Below, piece by piece: positions 1 to 7,327 of a stretch of 29,159 bases of DNA; position 1 is the first letter of the stretch; each line of letters starts with the position of its first letter. The stretch comes from an uncultured Prevotella sp. GTDB lineage: Bacteria; Bacteroidota; Bacteroidia; Bacteroidales; Bacteroidaceae. A program made the position numbers and the translations under genes. Below the pieces are notes generated by a model. The model searched no databases. It was not told the DNA's origin and was given only the letters and a program-made list of their open reading frames with translations. The stretch is taken from contig URLQ01000021.1 in NCBI GenBank assembly GCA_900548745.1, positions 1 through 29,159 on the forward strand. The letters are read 5' to 3'.

Positions 1-12
1 TCAACTTCAAAT

Positions 13-76
13 AGAAAGTTACCGAATTTCTATGAGAAAGTTACGGACTTTCTATTGGAAAGTTACCGAATTTCTA
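13..76. repeat. Three tandem 22-bp palindromic units
   Basis: Three copies start at 13, 35 and 57, an exact period of 22. Each is about 20 bases reading AGAAAGTTACCGAATTTCTA or close to it. The middle copy is a clean dyad, AGAAAGT-tacgg-ACTTTCT; the outer two are slightly imperfect dyads. The array begins near the window edge and may extend further left. Iteron-like spacing would allow a protein to bind on one face at two-turn intervals, or the array could be a small intergenic repeat family; the sequence does not decide. Confidence 0.75.
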
Positions 77-602
77 AATGATGACAAAATAGCGTACTTA
101 TAGAGGCTTGGCGTGATTGTCATAATCAACGTGTATTGACGTACTATACCAACTGGATATTTATACAGACTATGTGTTTGTTTATGCATTCTTGTCGCTT
201 GCTTATGTTGTTTAATCCATAATGGTTCTTGTTGCCTTTGAAATTGCTAATCGGGTGTTTTTATTGTTTTTGTTAATGCTCATTTAGATATCCTATCACT
301 ACATATTCCGGATGAACCAGATTAGTGACAGATTAGTGACAGATAATGTAAATATAAGTGAATCTGTCACTTGGCTATGTCTTTACATATCAATGTGTTA
401 TACAGAAAAATGATAGAATGACAGATTTTTTTTATAAAATAAAAAATAGTAGCGCGGTTACTTAAACGGTTACGAAAGATAGATGAGCCACTAAAGGTCG
501 TATGTCCCTCAATGTCTTAATATGTAGGTTTATCAGAAGTGAGACTGTATATGTGGGACTATCAGAGGGGTGGCAATGACTTGAAACCGTATAAAAAACA
601 AT
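77..602. other. Gene-free AT-rich stretch
   Basis: I find no convincing gene here. The only open frame of note (minus strand, 462-650) runs through the tRNA terminator hairpin and has no family features. The stretch contains a tandem repeat and inverted repeat at 319-371 and T- and A-rich runs around 421-450. Its left part could be the 3' flank of a gene outside the window. Confidence 0.5.
319..371. repeat. Tandem 11-mer plus 10-bp inverted repeat
   Basis: AGATTAGTGAC occurs twice back to back at 319-329 and 330-340. The second copy overlaps the left arm of an inverted repeat: AGTGACAGAT (335-344) pairs with ATCTGTCACT (362-371) around a 17-base loop. No T-run follows on either strand, so it does not look like a terminator. 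It could be an operator or a small RNA stem; no gene is nearby on the plus strand. Confidence 0.55.
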
Positions 603-635
603 AAAGCCTCGCAAGTGGTGACTTGCAAGGCTTTT
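603..635 (-). terminator. Rho-independent terminator of tRNA-Asn
   Basis: On the minus strand, just after the tRNA, a hairpin forms from AAAGCCTTGCAAGT and ACTTGCGAGGCTTT around a four-base loop with one internal mismatch. The T-rich sequence TATTGTTTTTT follows. Position and strand fit termination of the tRNA transcript. Confidence 0.75.
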
Positions 636-642
636 AATATTG

Positions 643-716
643 CGCTTCAAGATGGGCTTGAACCAACGACCCCCTGATTAACAGTCAGGTGCTCTAACCA
701 ACTGAGCTATTGAAGC
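643..716 (-). tRNA. tRNA-Asn (anticodon GTT)
   Basis: The minus strand folds as a 74-base cloverleaf. The 7-bp acceptor stem is GCTTCAA/TTGAAGC, the D stem GCTC/GAGC, and the anticodon stem CCTGA/TCAGG encloses the loop CTGTTAA, giving anticodon GTT for asparagine. The T arm has the TTCAAGC loop on GTTGG/CCATC, with one T-T mismatch in the stem. The 3' CCA is not encoded (GCA follows the acceptor stem), so it must be added by tRNA nucleotidyltransferase. It stands alone between its own promoter and terminator. Confidence 0.95.
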
Positions 717-745
717 ATTATTGCTATCGTTCTTGATTGCGGTTG

Positions 746-777
746 CAAAGGTATGACGTTTTTGCGAAACCACCAAA
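746..777 (-). promoter_or_regulatory. Bacteroidetes-type promoter for tRNA-Asn
   Basis: On the minus strand TTTG (777-774) is followed after 20 bases by TACCTTTG (753-746), matching the Bacteroidetes primary sigma consensus TTTG-N19-20-TAnnTTTG. It lies about 30 bases upstream of the mature tRNA 5' end at 716. Confidence 0.7.
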
Positions 778-890
778 TATTTTATGAGAAAAGTTTAGAT
801 AAAAGCTAAAAAAAGATGCTTTTTATTGTATTTCCCTCAAACCACACCTTATTATATATATTATAAGGCAGATCTTTTCATATTATGTTA

Positions 891-1499
891 CTAATCTTTG
901 AAGTCAAGAGACAGCTCGCCACTTCCAAGAAGATTATAGCTCATCCTGTGGTATGGTGTCACCCCGTGAAGACGTATCGCCTCACGGTGCTTCTTCGTTG
1001 GGTACCCTTTGTTGCTCTTCCAGTCGTATTGTGGAAACTCCTCGGCAAGGGCATCCATATAGTCGTCACGATATGTCTTTGCAAGAATACTTGCTGCGGC
1101 GATGGCGAGATATTTGCCGTCGCCTTTCACTATGGTTGTGTACGGCAGGTCTTTATATGGCTTGAATCTGTTTCCGTCAACGATAACCGCCTCCGGACGG
1201 GTCTTCAGTTGGTCAAGAGCACGGTGCATGGCAAGGAAGCTTGCGTTAAGGATGTTTATCTTGTCAATCTCTTCCGGAGTGACGATGCCCACGGCCCATG
1301 CCACGGCGTCCCTCTCAATAATCTCCCGCAGTTCTTTTCTCTTCTTGTCGGTAAGCTTTTTGGAGTCGTTGAGCATCTCGTTCTTGTAGTCGGGCGGTAG
1401 AATGACGGCGGCGGCATACACGCTTCCGGCAAGACAGCCTCGCCCTGCCTCGTCGCATCCTGCCTCTATCATGTCTTTGTAGTAATGGCTTTCAAGCAT
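891..1499 (-). CDS. rnhB: Ribonuclease HII
   Basis: This protein cleaves the RNA strand of RNA/DNA hybrids and nicks 5' of single ribonucleotides in duplex DNA, starting ribonucleotide excision repair in the cytoplasm. At 202 residues it has normal family length. The N-terminal DEAGRG motif supplies D16 and E17 and the GRG ribonucleotide-sensing loop. VIVDGN supplies D108 and VKGD supplies D127; these four acidic residues match the family's metal-binding set and spacing. The AAASILAKTYRD block follows directly, and the C-terminal HGVTPYHRMSY segment includes a tyrosine of the type that recognises the ribonucleotide. The ATG at 1499 is the only good start. It is transcribed away from the S41 protease gene, and no clear TAnnTTTG box was seen upstream. 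Function is confident from motifs alone. Confidence 0.96.
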   Translation of the reverse strand: MLESHYYKDMIEAGCDEAGRGCLAGSVYAAAVILPPDYKNEMLNDSKKLTDKKRKELREIIERDAVAWAVGIVTPEEIDKINILNASFLAMHRALDQLKTRPEAVIVDGNRFKPYKDLPYTTIVKGDGKYLAIAAASILAKTYRDDYMDALAEEFPQYDWKSNKGYPTKKHREAIRLHGVTPYHRMSYNLLGSGELSLDFKD

Positions 1500-1790
1500 A
1501 ACGTTTTTTGTTTATAAATAATATTTTGTTAGTTGACAAGTTGACAAGTAGGTTTGTCTTGCTTGTTTGGGGCTTGTAACCAGCGGTTGTCAAGGAAAAC
1601 AAATTTCCTCGTCAACTCGTCAACTTGTTAACTCGTTAACTGTCTCGCAAGTTTGAAACTTGCGGAACTTTTATTATAATACGTCGAATTCCGTCCTTTA
1701 TTGTGCTGGATAAAGGATAAATATCGGTGCGGATATGTTGTACAAACGCAAAAAAGCAGGAAACGAGAGGCATAAGTCGTGGAAATTTTG
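1500..1790. other. Divergent intergenic region, rnhB / S41 protease
   Basis: No gene is visible. The region holds short tandem repeats in opposite orientations (1533-1548 and 1609-1640), a palindrome CGCAAGTTTGAAACTTGCG (1646-1664) followed by a T-rich run, and the leader of the protease gene. The palindrome could be a weak terminator or a leader hairpin. Confidence 0.5.
1533..1640. repeat. 8-bp tandem repeats in inverted arrangement
   Basis: TTGACAAG is present twice in tandem (1533-1548). Sixty bases downstream four tandem 8-mers occur: CTCGTCAA, CTCGTCAA, CTTGTTAA, CTCGTTAA (1609-1640). These are near reverse complements of the first pair (CTTGTCAA), so the two blocks can pair into a long imperfect stem. 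The 8-bp periodicity suggests copy-number change by slippage. It sits between divergent genes. Confidence 0.7.
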
Positions 1791-1798
1791 TAGATTTG
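1791..1798 (+). promoter_or_regulatory. -7 box candidate for S41 protease
   Basis: TAGATTTG fits the TAnnTTTG -7 consensus and lies 37 bases before the ATG at 1836. No TTG is found at the expected 19-20-base spacing upstream, so only half of the promoter is supported. Confidence 0.45.
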
Positions 1799-1835
1799 CA
1801 ACTCATAATCATACTAAAAAGAAAACAACAGCGAA

Positions 1836-3521
1836 ATGAAAAAGATATTTCTATTTACGGCCTTTGTGTCAGCCTTGGTCTTCGGCACCGTTAAGGCACA
1901 GGATGATAAGGACCACAACTTCATGGTGTCAAAGAATATCGAGATCTTCAACGATATCTATCGTTACCTCGATATGATATATGTAGACACGCTGGATGCC
2001 AACGAGGTCATCGGCACAGGTATAAGGGGAATGCTGAACTCTCTCGACCCATACACTGAGTATTATCCGGAGAGCGAGGTGAACAAGCTCAAGAAGATGA
2101 TGACCGGAAAGTATGTCGGTATAGGAGCTGTGATACGTCAGAACATGCAGCTTGGCAGAGTTGTCGTTGATGAGCCTTATGAAGGCAGTCCTGCTGCGGA
2201 AGCCGGACTGAAGAAGGGCGACATAATACTGAGCATCGATGACACAACGATGACAGACAAGAACACCAGTTATGTAAGCTCCCATCTGCGCGGAGACCCA
2301 GGCACAACGTTCATTCTGAAGATAAAGCGCCCGTCTACAGGCAAGAAGATGCAGATGAGAATAACCAGAAGGGCGATAACCCTGCCTTATCTGCCGTACT
2401 ATGGTCTTCGTCCTGACAGTATAGGCTATATCAATCTGAATAGCTTTACCGATGGATGTGCGAAAGACGTGCGCCGTGCCTTCATCGACCTTAAGCACAG
2501 AGGGATGAAAGCTCTTGTGCTGGACCTGCGTGGCAATGGCGGAGGTTCGGTAAGCGAAGCCGTGCAGATTGTGAATATGTTCATACCGAAAGGCGTGACC
2601 CTTGTCCGTACAAGAGGAAAGATGAAGAAGATGAACAGCGACTACAAGACCACCGTCGAACCGATAGATACGGTAATGCCGATGGTCGTAATGGTGAATG
2701 GTGAGACGGCTTCTGCAAGCGAGATAACGTCGGGAGGCTTGCAAGACCTCGACCGTGCCGTGGTCCTCGGCACGAGGACATACGGCAAGGGACTTGTGCA
2801 GGTGCCGGTAGACCTGCCGTATAACGGACAGATGAAGCTCACTACGGGAAAGTATTATATCCCGAGCAACCGTTGTATACAGGCCATCAACTACAAACAT
2901 GCCCACGGCGGCTATACGGAGCATATCCCGGACAGCCTTACACGAGTGTTCTATACTAAGAACGGAAGGGAAGTCCGTGATGGCGGCGGCATAAAGCCGG
3001 ACATAGAAGTGAAGCCCGACTCGCTGCCGAACATCGCATACTATCTCAGCGTTTCAGGACTCGATTCCACGGAAGTACTCCTCAACTACGAGATAGATTA
3101 TATAGCCAAGCATCCTACAATCGCTCCGGCAGGGAAGTTCGAGATAACAGATGAGGAGTTTGAGGACTTCAAACAGCGTGTCCTTGCCAGCGGTTTCAAG
3201 TACGATGCCGAGAGCGGAAAGGAACTCGACCGCTTGAAGAAGATAGCCCAGTTCGAGGGATATTATGACGATGCCAAGCCGGAATTTGATGCTTTGGAAC
3301 AGAAACTCAAGCATAATCTCGCCAATGACCTTGAAAGAAACAAGCAGCTGATAAGGCAGATAATGGCAGCCGACATAGTGGCGGCATACCATTGGCAGGC
3401 GGGAGCGATAGAGAATAACCTGAACTACGACAAGCAGATGAAAGAAGCATGCCGACTGCTCAACAGTCCTGCGGAATACAGAAGCCTGCTTATGCCGTCA
3501 GGTAAGGATAAACGGAAATAA
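1836..3521 (+). CDS. S41 C-terminal processing protease with PDZ domain
   Basis: Exported serine protease of the tail-specific (Ctp/Prc) family, which trims or degrades periplasmic proteins from their C termini. A signal peptide covers residues 1-21 (cleavage after VKA). A helical N-terminal region (about 30-85) leads to a PDZ domain (about 88-165, containing GSPAAEAGLKKGD). The catalytic core runs from about 180 to 365. LVLDLRGNGGGS at 227-238 is the strand-turn typical of the family. TASASEI supplies the nucleophile S293, and TYGKG supplies the general-base K318, the usual 25 residues later. A C-terminal extension of nearly 200 residues, mostly helical and charged, carries no motif I recognise; such tails are common in Bacteroidetes members. 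It is preceded by a -7 box and followed by a separate promoter for the next gene, so it is probably monocistronic. Its substrate cannot be told from sequence. Confidence 0.94.
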   Translation: MKKIFLFTAFVSALVFGTVKAQDDKDHNFMVSKNIEIFNDIYRYLDMIYVDTLDANEVIGTGIRGMLNSLDPYTEYYPESEVNKLKKMMTGKYVGIGAVIRQNMQLGRVVVDEPYEGSPAAEAGLKKGDIILSIDDTTMTDKNTSYVSSHLRGDPGTTFILKIKRPSTGKKMQMRITRRAITLPYLPYYGLRPDSIGYINLNSFTDGCAKDVRRAFIDLKHRGMKALVLDLRGNGGGSVSEAVQIVNMFIPKGVTLVRTRGKMKKMNSDYKTTVEPIDTVMPMVVMVNGETASASEITSGGLQDLDRAVVLGTRTYGKGLVQVPVDLPYNGQMKLTTGKYYIPSNRCIQAINYKHAHGGYTEHIPDSLTRVFYTKNGREVRDGGGIKPDIEVKPDSLPNIAYYLSVSGLDSTEVLLNYEIDYIAKHPTIAPAGKFEITDEEFEDFKQRVLASGFKYDAESGKELDRLKKIAQFEGYYDDAKPEFDALEQKLKHNLANDLERNKQLIRQIMAADIVAAYHWQAGAIENNLNYDKQMKEACRLLNSPAEYRSLLMPSGKDKRK

Positions 3522-3544
3522 TTAATTATAATTTTAATTTTTTA

Positions 3545-3574
3545 TTGCTTACTCATATTTTTGCATTATCTTTG
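3545..3574 (+). promoter_or_regulatory. Promoter of the acyl-CoA synthetase gene
   Basis: TTG at 3545-3547 and TATCTTTG at 3567-3574 are separated by 19 bases, matching the Bacteroidetes promoter. The start codon is 77 bases downstream, which leaves a leader of roughly 70 bases. Confidence 0.7.
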
Positions 3575-3651
3575 CATAAATAAGATGTCGTGAATGGATT
3601 GTATGTCGTATTGTGGCAAACAGTTCATGAGGCAATATAAAAACAAACATT

Positions 3652-5463
3652 ATGCAGACAAGAAGTCATTTGTCAGTTCTGGTACACGACCAGGCAAAGA
3701 AGTATGGCAATCGGGAAGCCCTTATTTATAGAGATTTCGGTAGCAAGACATGGAAGTCATATTCGTGGAACGAATTTTCTGATAAAGTAAAAGTTGTTTC
3801 CAATGCGCTGCTTAACATGGGAGTTAAGCCGCAGGAGAACATCGGTATCTTCTCTCAGAACTCCGTACAATATATTTTCAGCGATTTCGGAGCTTGGGGA
3901 GTGCGTGCCGTTACTATTCCTTTTTACGCAACGAGTAGTGAGCAGCAGATTCAGTTTATGATAAACGATGCCCAGATCCGCTTCCTCTTCGTGGGAGAGC
4001 AGGAGCAGTACGACAAGGCGCACCGTACGCTTGCCCATTGTCCTACGCTGGATAGAATCATCATCTTCGACAAATCGGTGAAGATTAATCCCAATGACCC
4101 CAACGCCATATACTTTGATGATTTCCTGAAGCTCGGAGAGAACTATCCGCGCCAGTCGGAAGTAGAGGCCCTTTACAAGGCTGCTAACTATGAAGACCTG
4201 GCCAACATACTGTATACAAGTGGCACGACCGGCGACAGCAAGGGTGTAATGCTCAGCCATCTGCAGTATCGTGCCGCCTTGGAGGCAAACGACCGTGCTG
4301 TGCCTGTCACGGAGAAAGACCGTATAATGAACTTCCTTCCCTATGCCCACATCTTTGAAAAGGGATGGACACTGCTCTGTATCTCCGAAGGTGCAACGCT
4401 GATAGTGAACACCGATCCGCGGGAGGTGCAGCAGTCGATGCGAGAGACCCATCCTACATGTATGTGTGCCGTTCCGCGTTTCTGGGAGAAGGTATATGCC
4501 GGAGTGCAGGAACAGATAGACAAGGCAAACCCCGTACAGCGCAAGCTGTTCAAGCATGCCCTCGCCGTAGGCAGGAAACACAATATAGAATATCTGAGCC
4601 GTGGCAAGCGTCCGCCGCTCTCCCTGCATCTTGAATATGAGATGTATAACAAGACGGTGTTCAACCTCGTTCGTCATGAACTCGGACTTGAGCATTCAAA
4701 CTTCTTCCCAACGGCAGGAGCCACAGTATCGTCACACGTGGAGGAGTTCGTACACTCCATCGGCCTTGCCATGGTGGTGGGCTACGGACTGACCGAGAGC
4801 CTCGCCACGGTGTCCTGCGACCGTGTCGGAGAGCAGCCTTACACCATAGGCTCGGTAGGAAGACCAATCCATAACATACAGGTGAAGATAAGCGATGAAG
4901 GCGAGATATGTCTCAAGGGCGACACCATAACAAAGGGATATTACAACCGTCCCGACATTACGGCTCAGTCGTTCGACGAGGAAGGCTTTTTCAAGACCGG
5001 TGACTCCGGATACATGAAAGACGGTGAGCTGTTCCTGAAAGACCGTATCAAGGATCTGTTCAAGACTTCAAACGGAAAGTATATCGCTCCGCAGATGATA
5101 GAGGCAAAGCTCCTTGTAGACAAGTTCATTGACCAGATAGTGATAATAGCCGACCAGCGCAAGTTCGTCTCTGCCCTCATCATACCTGAATACAAGGCCC
5201 TTGAGGAATATGCAAAGGCAAACGGCATAGGCTATAGCAGCCGCGAAGAACTGTGCGCAAGCGACAAGATACACACCATGATGATGGAGCGTATCGATAC
5301 CTTGCAGCAGCAGCTTGCCCACTATGAACAGATAAAACGCTTTACCCTCTTGCCAAAGCCTTTCACTATGGAGAGCGGAGAGCTGACAAATACTCTGAAG
5401 ATGCGTCGTAAGGTGATAAACGAGCATTATAAGAAAGAAATCGAAAACATGTACGCTGAATAG
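3652..5463 (+). CDS. Long-chain acyl-CoA synthetase (AMP-forming)
   Basis: ANL-superfamily enzyme that activates a fatty acid with ATP to an acyl-adenylate and transfers it to CoA, for membrane lipid synthesis or fatty acid use at the inner membrane face. The 603-residue length is normal for FadD-like long-chain ligases. The P-loop-like ATP motif YTSGTTGDSKG is at 188-198. Further on are a GYGLTES motif, a TGDSGY segment containing the ribose-binding Asp, and the hinge region LKDRIKDLFKTSNGKYIAP with the DRIKD turn and the catalytic Lys at the C-terminal domain boundary. No signal peptide or membrane segment is present. The stop codon is only three bases before prfB, so the two genes are probably co-transcribed. 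Chain-length preference cannot be read from the sequence. Confidence 0.94.
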   Translation: MQTRSHLSVLVHDQAKKYGNREALIYRDFGSKTWKSYSWNEFSDKVKVVSNALLNMGVKPQENIGIFSQNSVQYIFSDFGAWGVRAVTIPFYATSSEQQIQFMINDAQIRFLFVGEQEQYDKAHRTLAHCPTLDRIIIFDKSVKINPNDPNAIYFDDFLKLGENYPRQSEVEALYKAANYEDLANILYTSGTTGDSKGVMLSHLQYRAALEANDRAVPVTEKDRIMNFLPYAHIFEKGWTLLCISEGATLIVNTDPREVQQSMRETHPTCMCAVPRFWEKVYAGVQEQIDKANPVQRKLFKHALAVGRKHNIEYLSRGKRPPLSLHLEYEMYNKTVFNLVRHELGLEHSNFFPTAGATVSSHVEEFVHSIGLAMVVGYGLTESLATVSCDRVGEQPYTIGSVGRPIHNIQVKISDEGEICLKGDTITKGYYNRPDITAQSFDEEGFFKTGDSGYMKDGELFLKDRIKDLFKTSNGKYIAPQMIEAKLLVDKFIDQIVIIADQRKFVSALIIPEYKALEEYAKANGIGYSSREELCASDKIHTMMMERIDTLQQQLAHYEQIKRFTLLPKPFTMESGELTNTLKMRRKVINEHYKKEIENMYAE

Positions 5464-5466
5464 AAG

Positions 5467-6588
5467 ATGATTACTCAGGAACAACTGAAAGACGTGTTGG
5501 AGCGCACGGAAGCCCTTCACCGTTATCTGGATATAGACAAGAAGAAGGTGGAGTTTGAGGAAGAACAACTCCGCACACAGGCTCCTGACTTCTGGGACGA
5601 CCCTAAGAGAGCCCAGGAGCAGATGAAGAAGGTGAAAAGCATAGAGAAGTGGATCGTGGGATATAAAGAGGTGAAGACTCTTGCCGACGAGCTGCAGCTG
5701 GCTTTCGACTTCTATCATGATGAGATGGTAACCGAAGAAGAGGTTGACGAAGACTACAGCAAGGCGATAAAGGCTATCGAAGACCTTGAGCTGAAGAATA
5801 TGCTGCGCCAGAAGGAGGACCCGATGGACTGTGTGCTGAAGATAAACTCCGGAGCCGGCGGTACCGAGAGCCAGGACTGGGCATCGATGCTTATGCGAAT
5901 GTATATGCGTTGGGCGGAGTCTCATGGACATAAGGTTACGATCAGCGACCTGCAGGAAGGCGATGAGGCTGGAATAAAGAGCGTCACCATGGAGATTGAA
6001 GGTGGAGAATACGCTTACGGATACTTGAAGAGCGAGAATGGAGTACACCGTCTTGTGAGAGTGTCGCCGTTCAATGCCCAGGGCAAGCGAATGACAAGCT
6101 TTGCCAGCGTGTTCGTTTCCCCTCTCGTAGATGATACTATCGAGGTCTATGTAGACCCTTCAAAGGTAAGCTGGGACCTGTTCCGAAGCGGCGGAGCCGG
6201 CGGACAGAACGTCAACAAGGTGGAGACTGGTGTGCGTCTGCGCTACCAGTATACCGACCCCGACACGGGAGAGGAAGAGGAAATCCTTATCGAGAACACC
6301 GAAAGCCGTAAGCAGCTTGAGAACCGTAACAATGCCATGCGACTCCTGAAGTCACAACTCTATGACCGCGCAATGAAGAAACGTCTTGAGGCACAGGCAA
6401 AGATTGAGGCTGGCAAGAAGAAGATAGAGTGGGGAAGTCAGATAAGGAGCTACGTCTTTGATGACCGCCGTGTGAAGGACCACCGTACCAACTATCAGAC
6501 ATCGGATGTGGATGCTGTGATGGACGGTAAGATAGACGGTTTCATAAAGGCTTATCTGATGGAGTTCCCGGTAAATGATGAAGAGTAA
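5467..6588 (+). CDS. prfB: Peptide chain release factor 2
   Basis: RF2 ends translation at UGA and UAA codons by triggering peptidyl-tRNA hydrolysis on the ribosome. The 373-residue protein contains the stop-codon-reading tripeptide SPF (200-202), which distinguishes RF2 from the PxT of RF1, and the catalytic GGQ (245-247) within SGGAGGQNVNKVETGVRL. The N-terminal coiled domain is complete. Many bacteria need a programmed +1 frameshift at an internal UGA near codon 25 to make RF2. Here the equivalent place (codons 19-24, encoding RYLDID) reads straight through with no stop, so autoregulation by frameshifting is absent. The gene starts three bases after the acyl-CoA synthetase stop, and a 46-codon gene follows after 49 bases. 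Confidence 0.96.
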   Translation: MITQEQLKDVLERTEALHRYLDIDKKKVEFEEEQLRTQAPDFWDDPKRAQEQMKKVKSIEKWIVGYKEVKTLADELQLAFDFYHDEMVTEEEVDEDYSKAIKAIEDLELKNMLRQKEDPMDCVLKINSGAGGTESQDWASMLMRMYMRWAESHGHKVTISDLQEGDEAGIKSVTMEIEGGEYAYGYLKSENGVHRLVRVSPFNAQGKRMTSFASVFVSPLVDDTIEVYVDPSKVSWDLFRSGGAGGQNVNKVETGVRLRYQYTDPDTGEEEEILIENTESRKQLENRNNAMRLLKSQLYDRAMKKRLEAQAKIEAGKKKIEWGSQIRSYVFDDRRVKDHRTNYQTSDVDAVMDGKIDGFIKAYLMEFPVNDEE

Positions 6589-6637
6589 GACAGATTTATC
6601 TAATAACGGAAATAATAACATATAAAACTTTAATACT

Positions 6638-6778
6638 ATGAGTGAAAAAGGAAAAGCTCGCCGTGAACGCTATCAAGAGCGTCAGGCGAAACAGGGTGCA
6701 AAAGTGTTTAACTGGATTCTCGCATTGCTGGCTATCGGTGCCGTCGCATTCCTGATATTCTCTATAACACAAGGATAA
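6638..6778 (+). CDS. 46-residue single-span membrane peptide
   Basis: A short gene that general ORF cut-offs miss. It encodes a strongly basic N-terminal half (MSEKGKARRERYQERQAKQG) and one hydrophobic span (about 26-43, WILALLAIGAVAFLIFS), ending SITQG. Positive charge before the span predicts the N terminus in the cytoplasm. It lies between prfB and the CYTH gene, with its stop five bases before the CYTH start, which supports real translation in the same operon. I do not recognise a named family. An N-terminal charged helix on a membrane anchor could bind RNA, a ribosome or membrane lipid, but that is only a guess. Confidence 0.75.
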   Translation: MSEKGKARRERYQERQAKQGAKVFNWILALLAIGAVAFLIFSITQG

Positions 6779-6783
6779 TATAG

Positions 6784-7290
6784 ATGAGCGGACTCGAAAT
6801 AGAAAGGAAGTTCCTCGTACATAAACGTGGCGATGAATACAAGCGTGATGCGTATTCATCGTCACGCATTAAGCAGGGCTACATCTGTAGTGGTCATGGA
6901 AGGACTGTTCGTGTCCGAATCCGTGACGCAAGGGGCTATCTTACGATAAAGGGACCGTCTTTGAATGGCGGCATGACACGCTATGAGTTCGAGAAAGAGA
7001 TAACGCTCGATGAGGCTGAACATCTGATGCGGCTCTGCGAACCGGGTATAATAGATAAGACACGCTACCTCGTGAAGAGCGGCAGCCACACCTTTGAGTT
7101 GGATGAGTTCTATGGAGACAACGAAGGACTCGTTATGGCGGAAGTGGAACTCGGTAGTGAGAATGAGCCTTACGAGAAACCTTCCTTCATAGCGGATGAG
7201 GTTACCGGCGACCGCCGCTTCTATAACTCTTATCTGCGACAGATGCCGTTTGCTGTATGGAAGAAGGATCTGCCTGAGGAGTTTCGTTAG
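6784..7290 (+). CDS. CYTH domain protein (triphosphatase-like)
   Basis: CYTH/triphosphate tunnel metalloenzymes bind triphosphate-containing substrates with divalent metal inside a beta-barrel; short bacterial members are usually tripolyphosphatases rather than adenylate cyclases. The diagnostic ExExK motif is at the extreme N terminus (E5, E7, K9 in LEIERKFLV). Conserved basic residues follow in TVRVRIRD, LTIKGP and YEFEKEI, and acidic ones in FELDEFYG and MAEVELGSE. The 168-residue length is that of single-domain CYTH proteins, with no CHAD domain fused. It is cytoplasmic, having no signal peptide. It starts five bases after the small membrane-peptide gene and ends 37 bases before the helix-hairpin-helix gene. 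The substrate is inferred from the family only. Confidence 0.9.
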   Translation: MSGLEIERKFLVHKRGDEYKRDAYSSSRIKQGYICSGHGRTVRVRIRDARGYLTIKGPSLNGGMTRYEFEKEITLDEAEHLMRLCEPGIIDKTRYLVKSGSHTFELDEFYGDNEGLVMAEVELGSENEPYEKPSFIADEVTGDRRFYNSYLRQMPFAVWKKDLPEEFR

Positions 7291-7327
7291 GCGGATCAGA
7301 TAGCTGACTATTAGTTTTGCCGATACT

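Noticed and set aside
13..76. CRISPR array
   Set aside because: The 22-bp units adjoin with only two bases between them, leaving no spacers, and no cas genes are present.
462..650. Minus-strand open frame of 62 codons beside the tRNA
   Set aside because: It runs across the tRNA terminator hairpin and into the tRNA 3' end; no signal peptide or family motif.
1929..2924. Minus-strand open frame of 331 codons
   Set aside because: Lies entirely within the S41 protease gene, has His/Ser/Arg-rich shadow composition and no motif.
3757..4695. Minus-strand open frame of 312 codons
   Set aside because: Antisense shadow of the well-supported acyl-CoA synthetase.
5068..6048. Minus-strand open frame of 326 codons
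   Set aside because: Antisense across the acyl-CoA synthetase/prfB junction, both confidently assigned.
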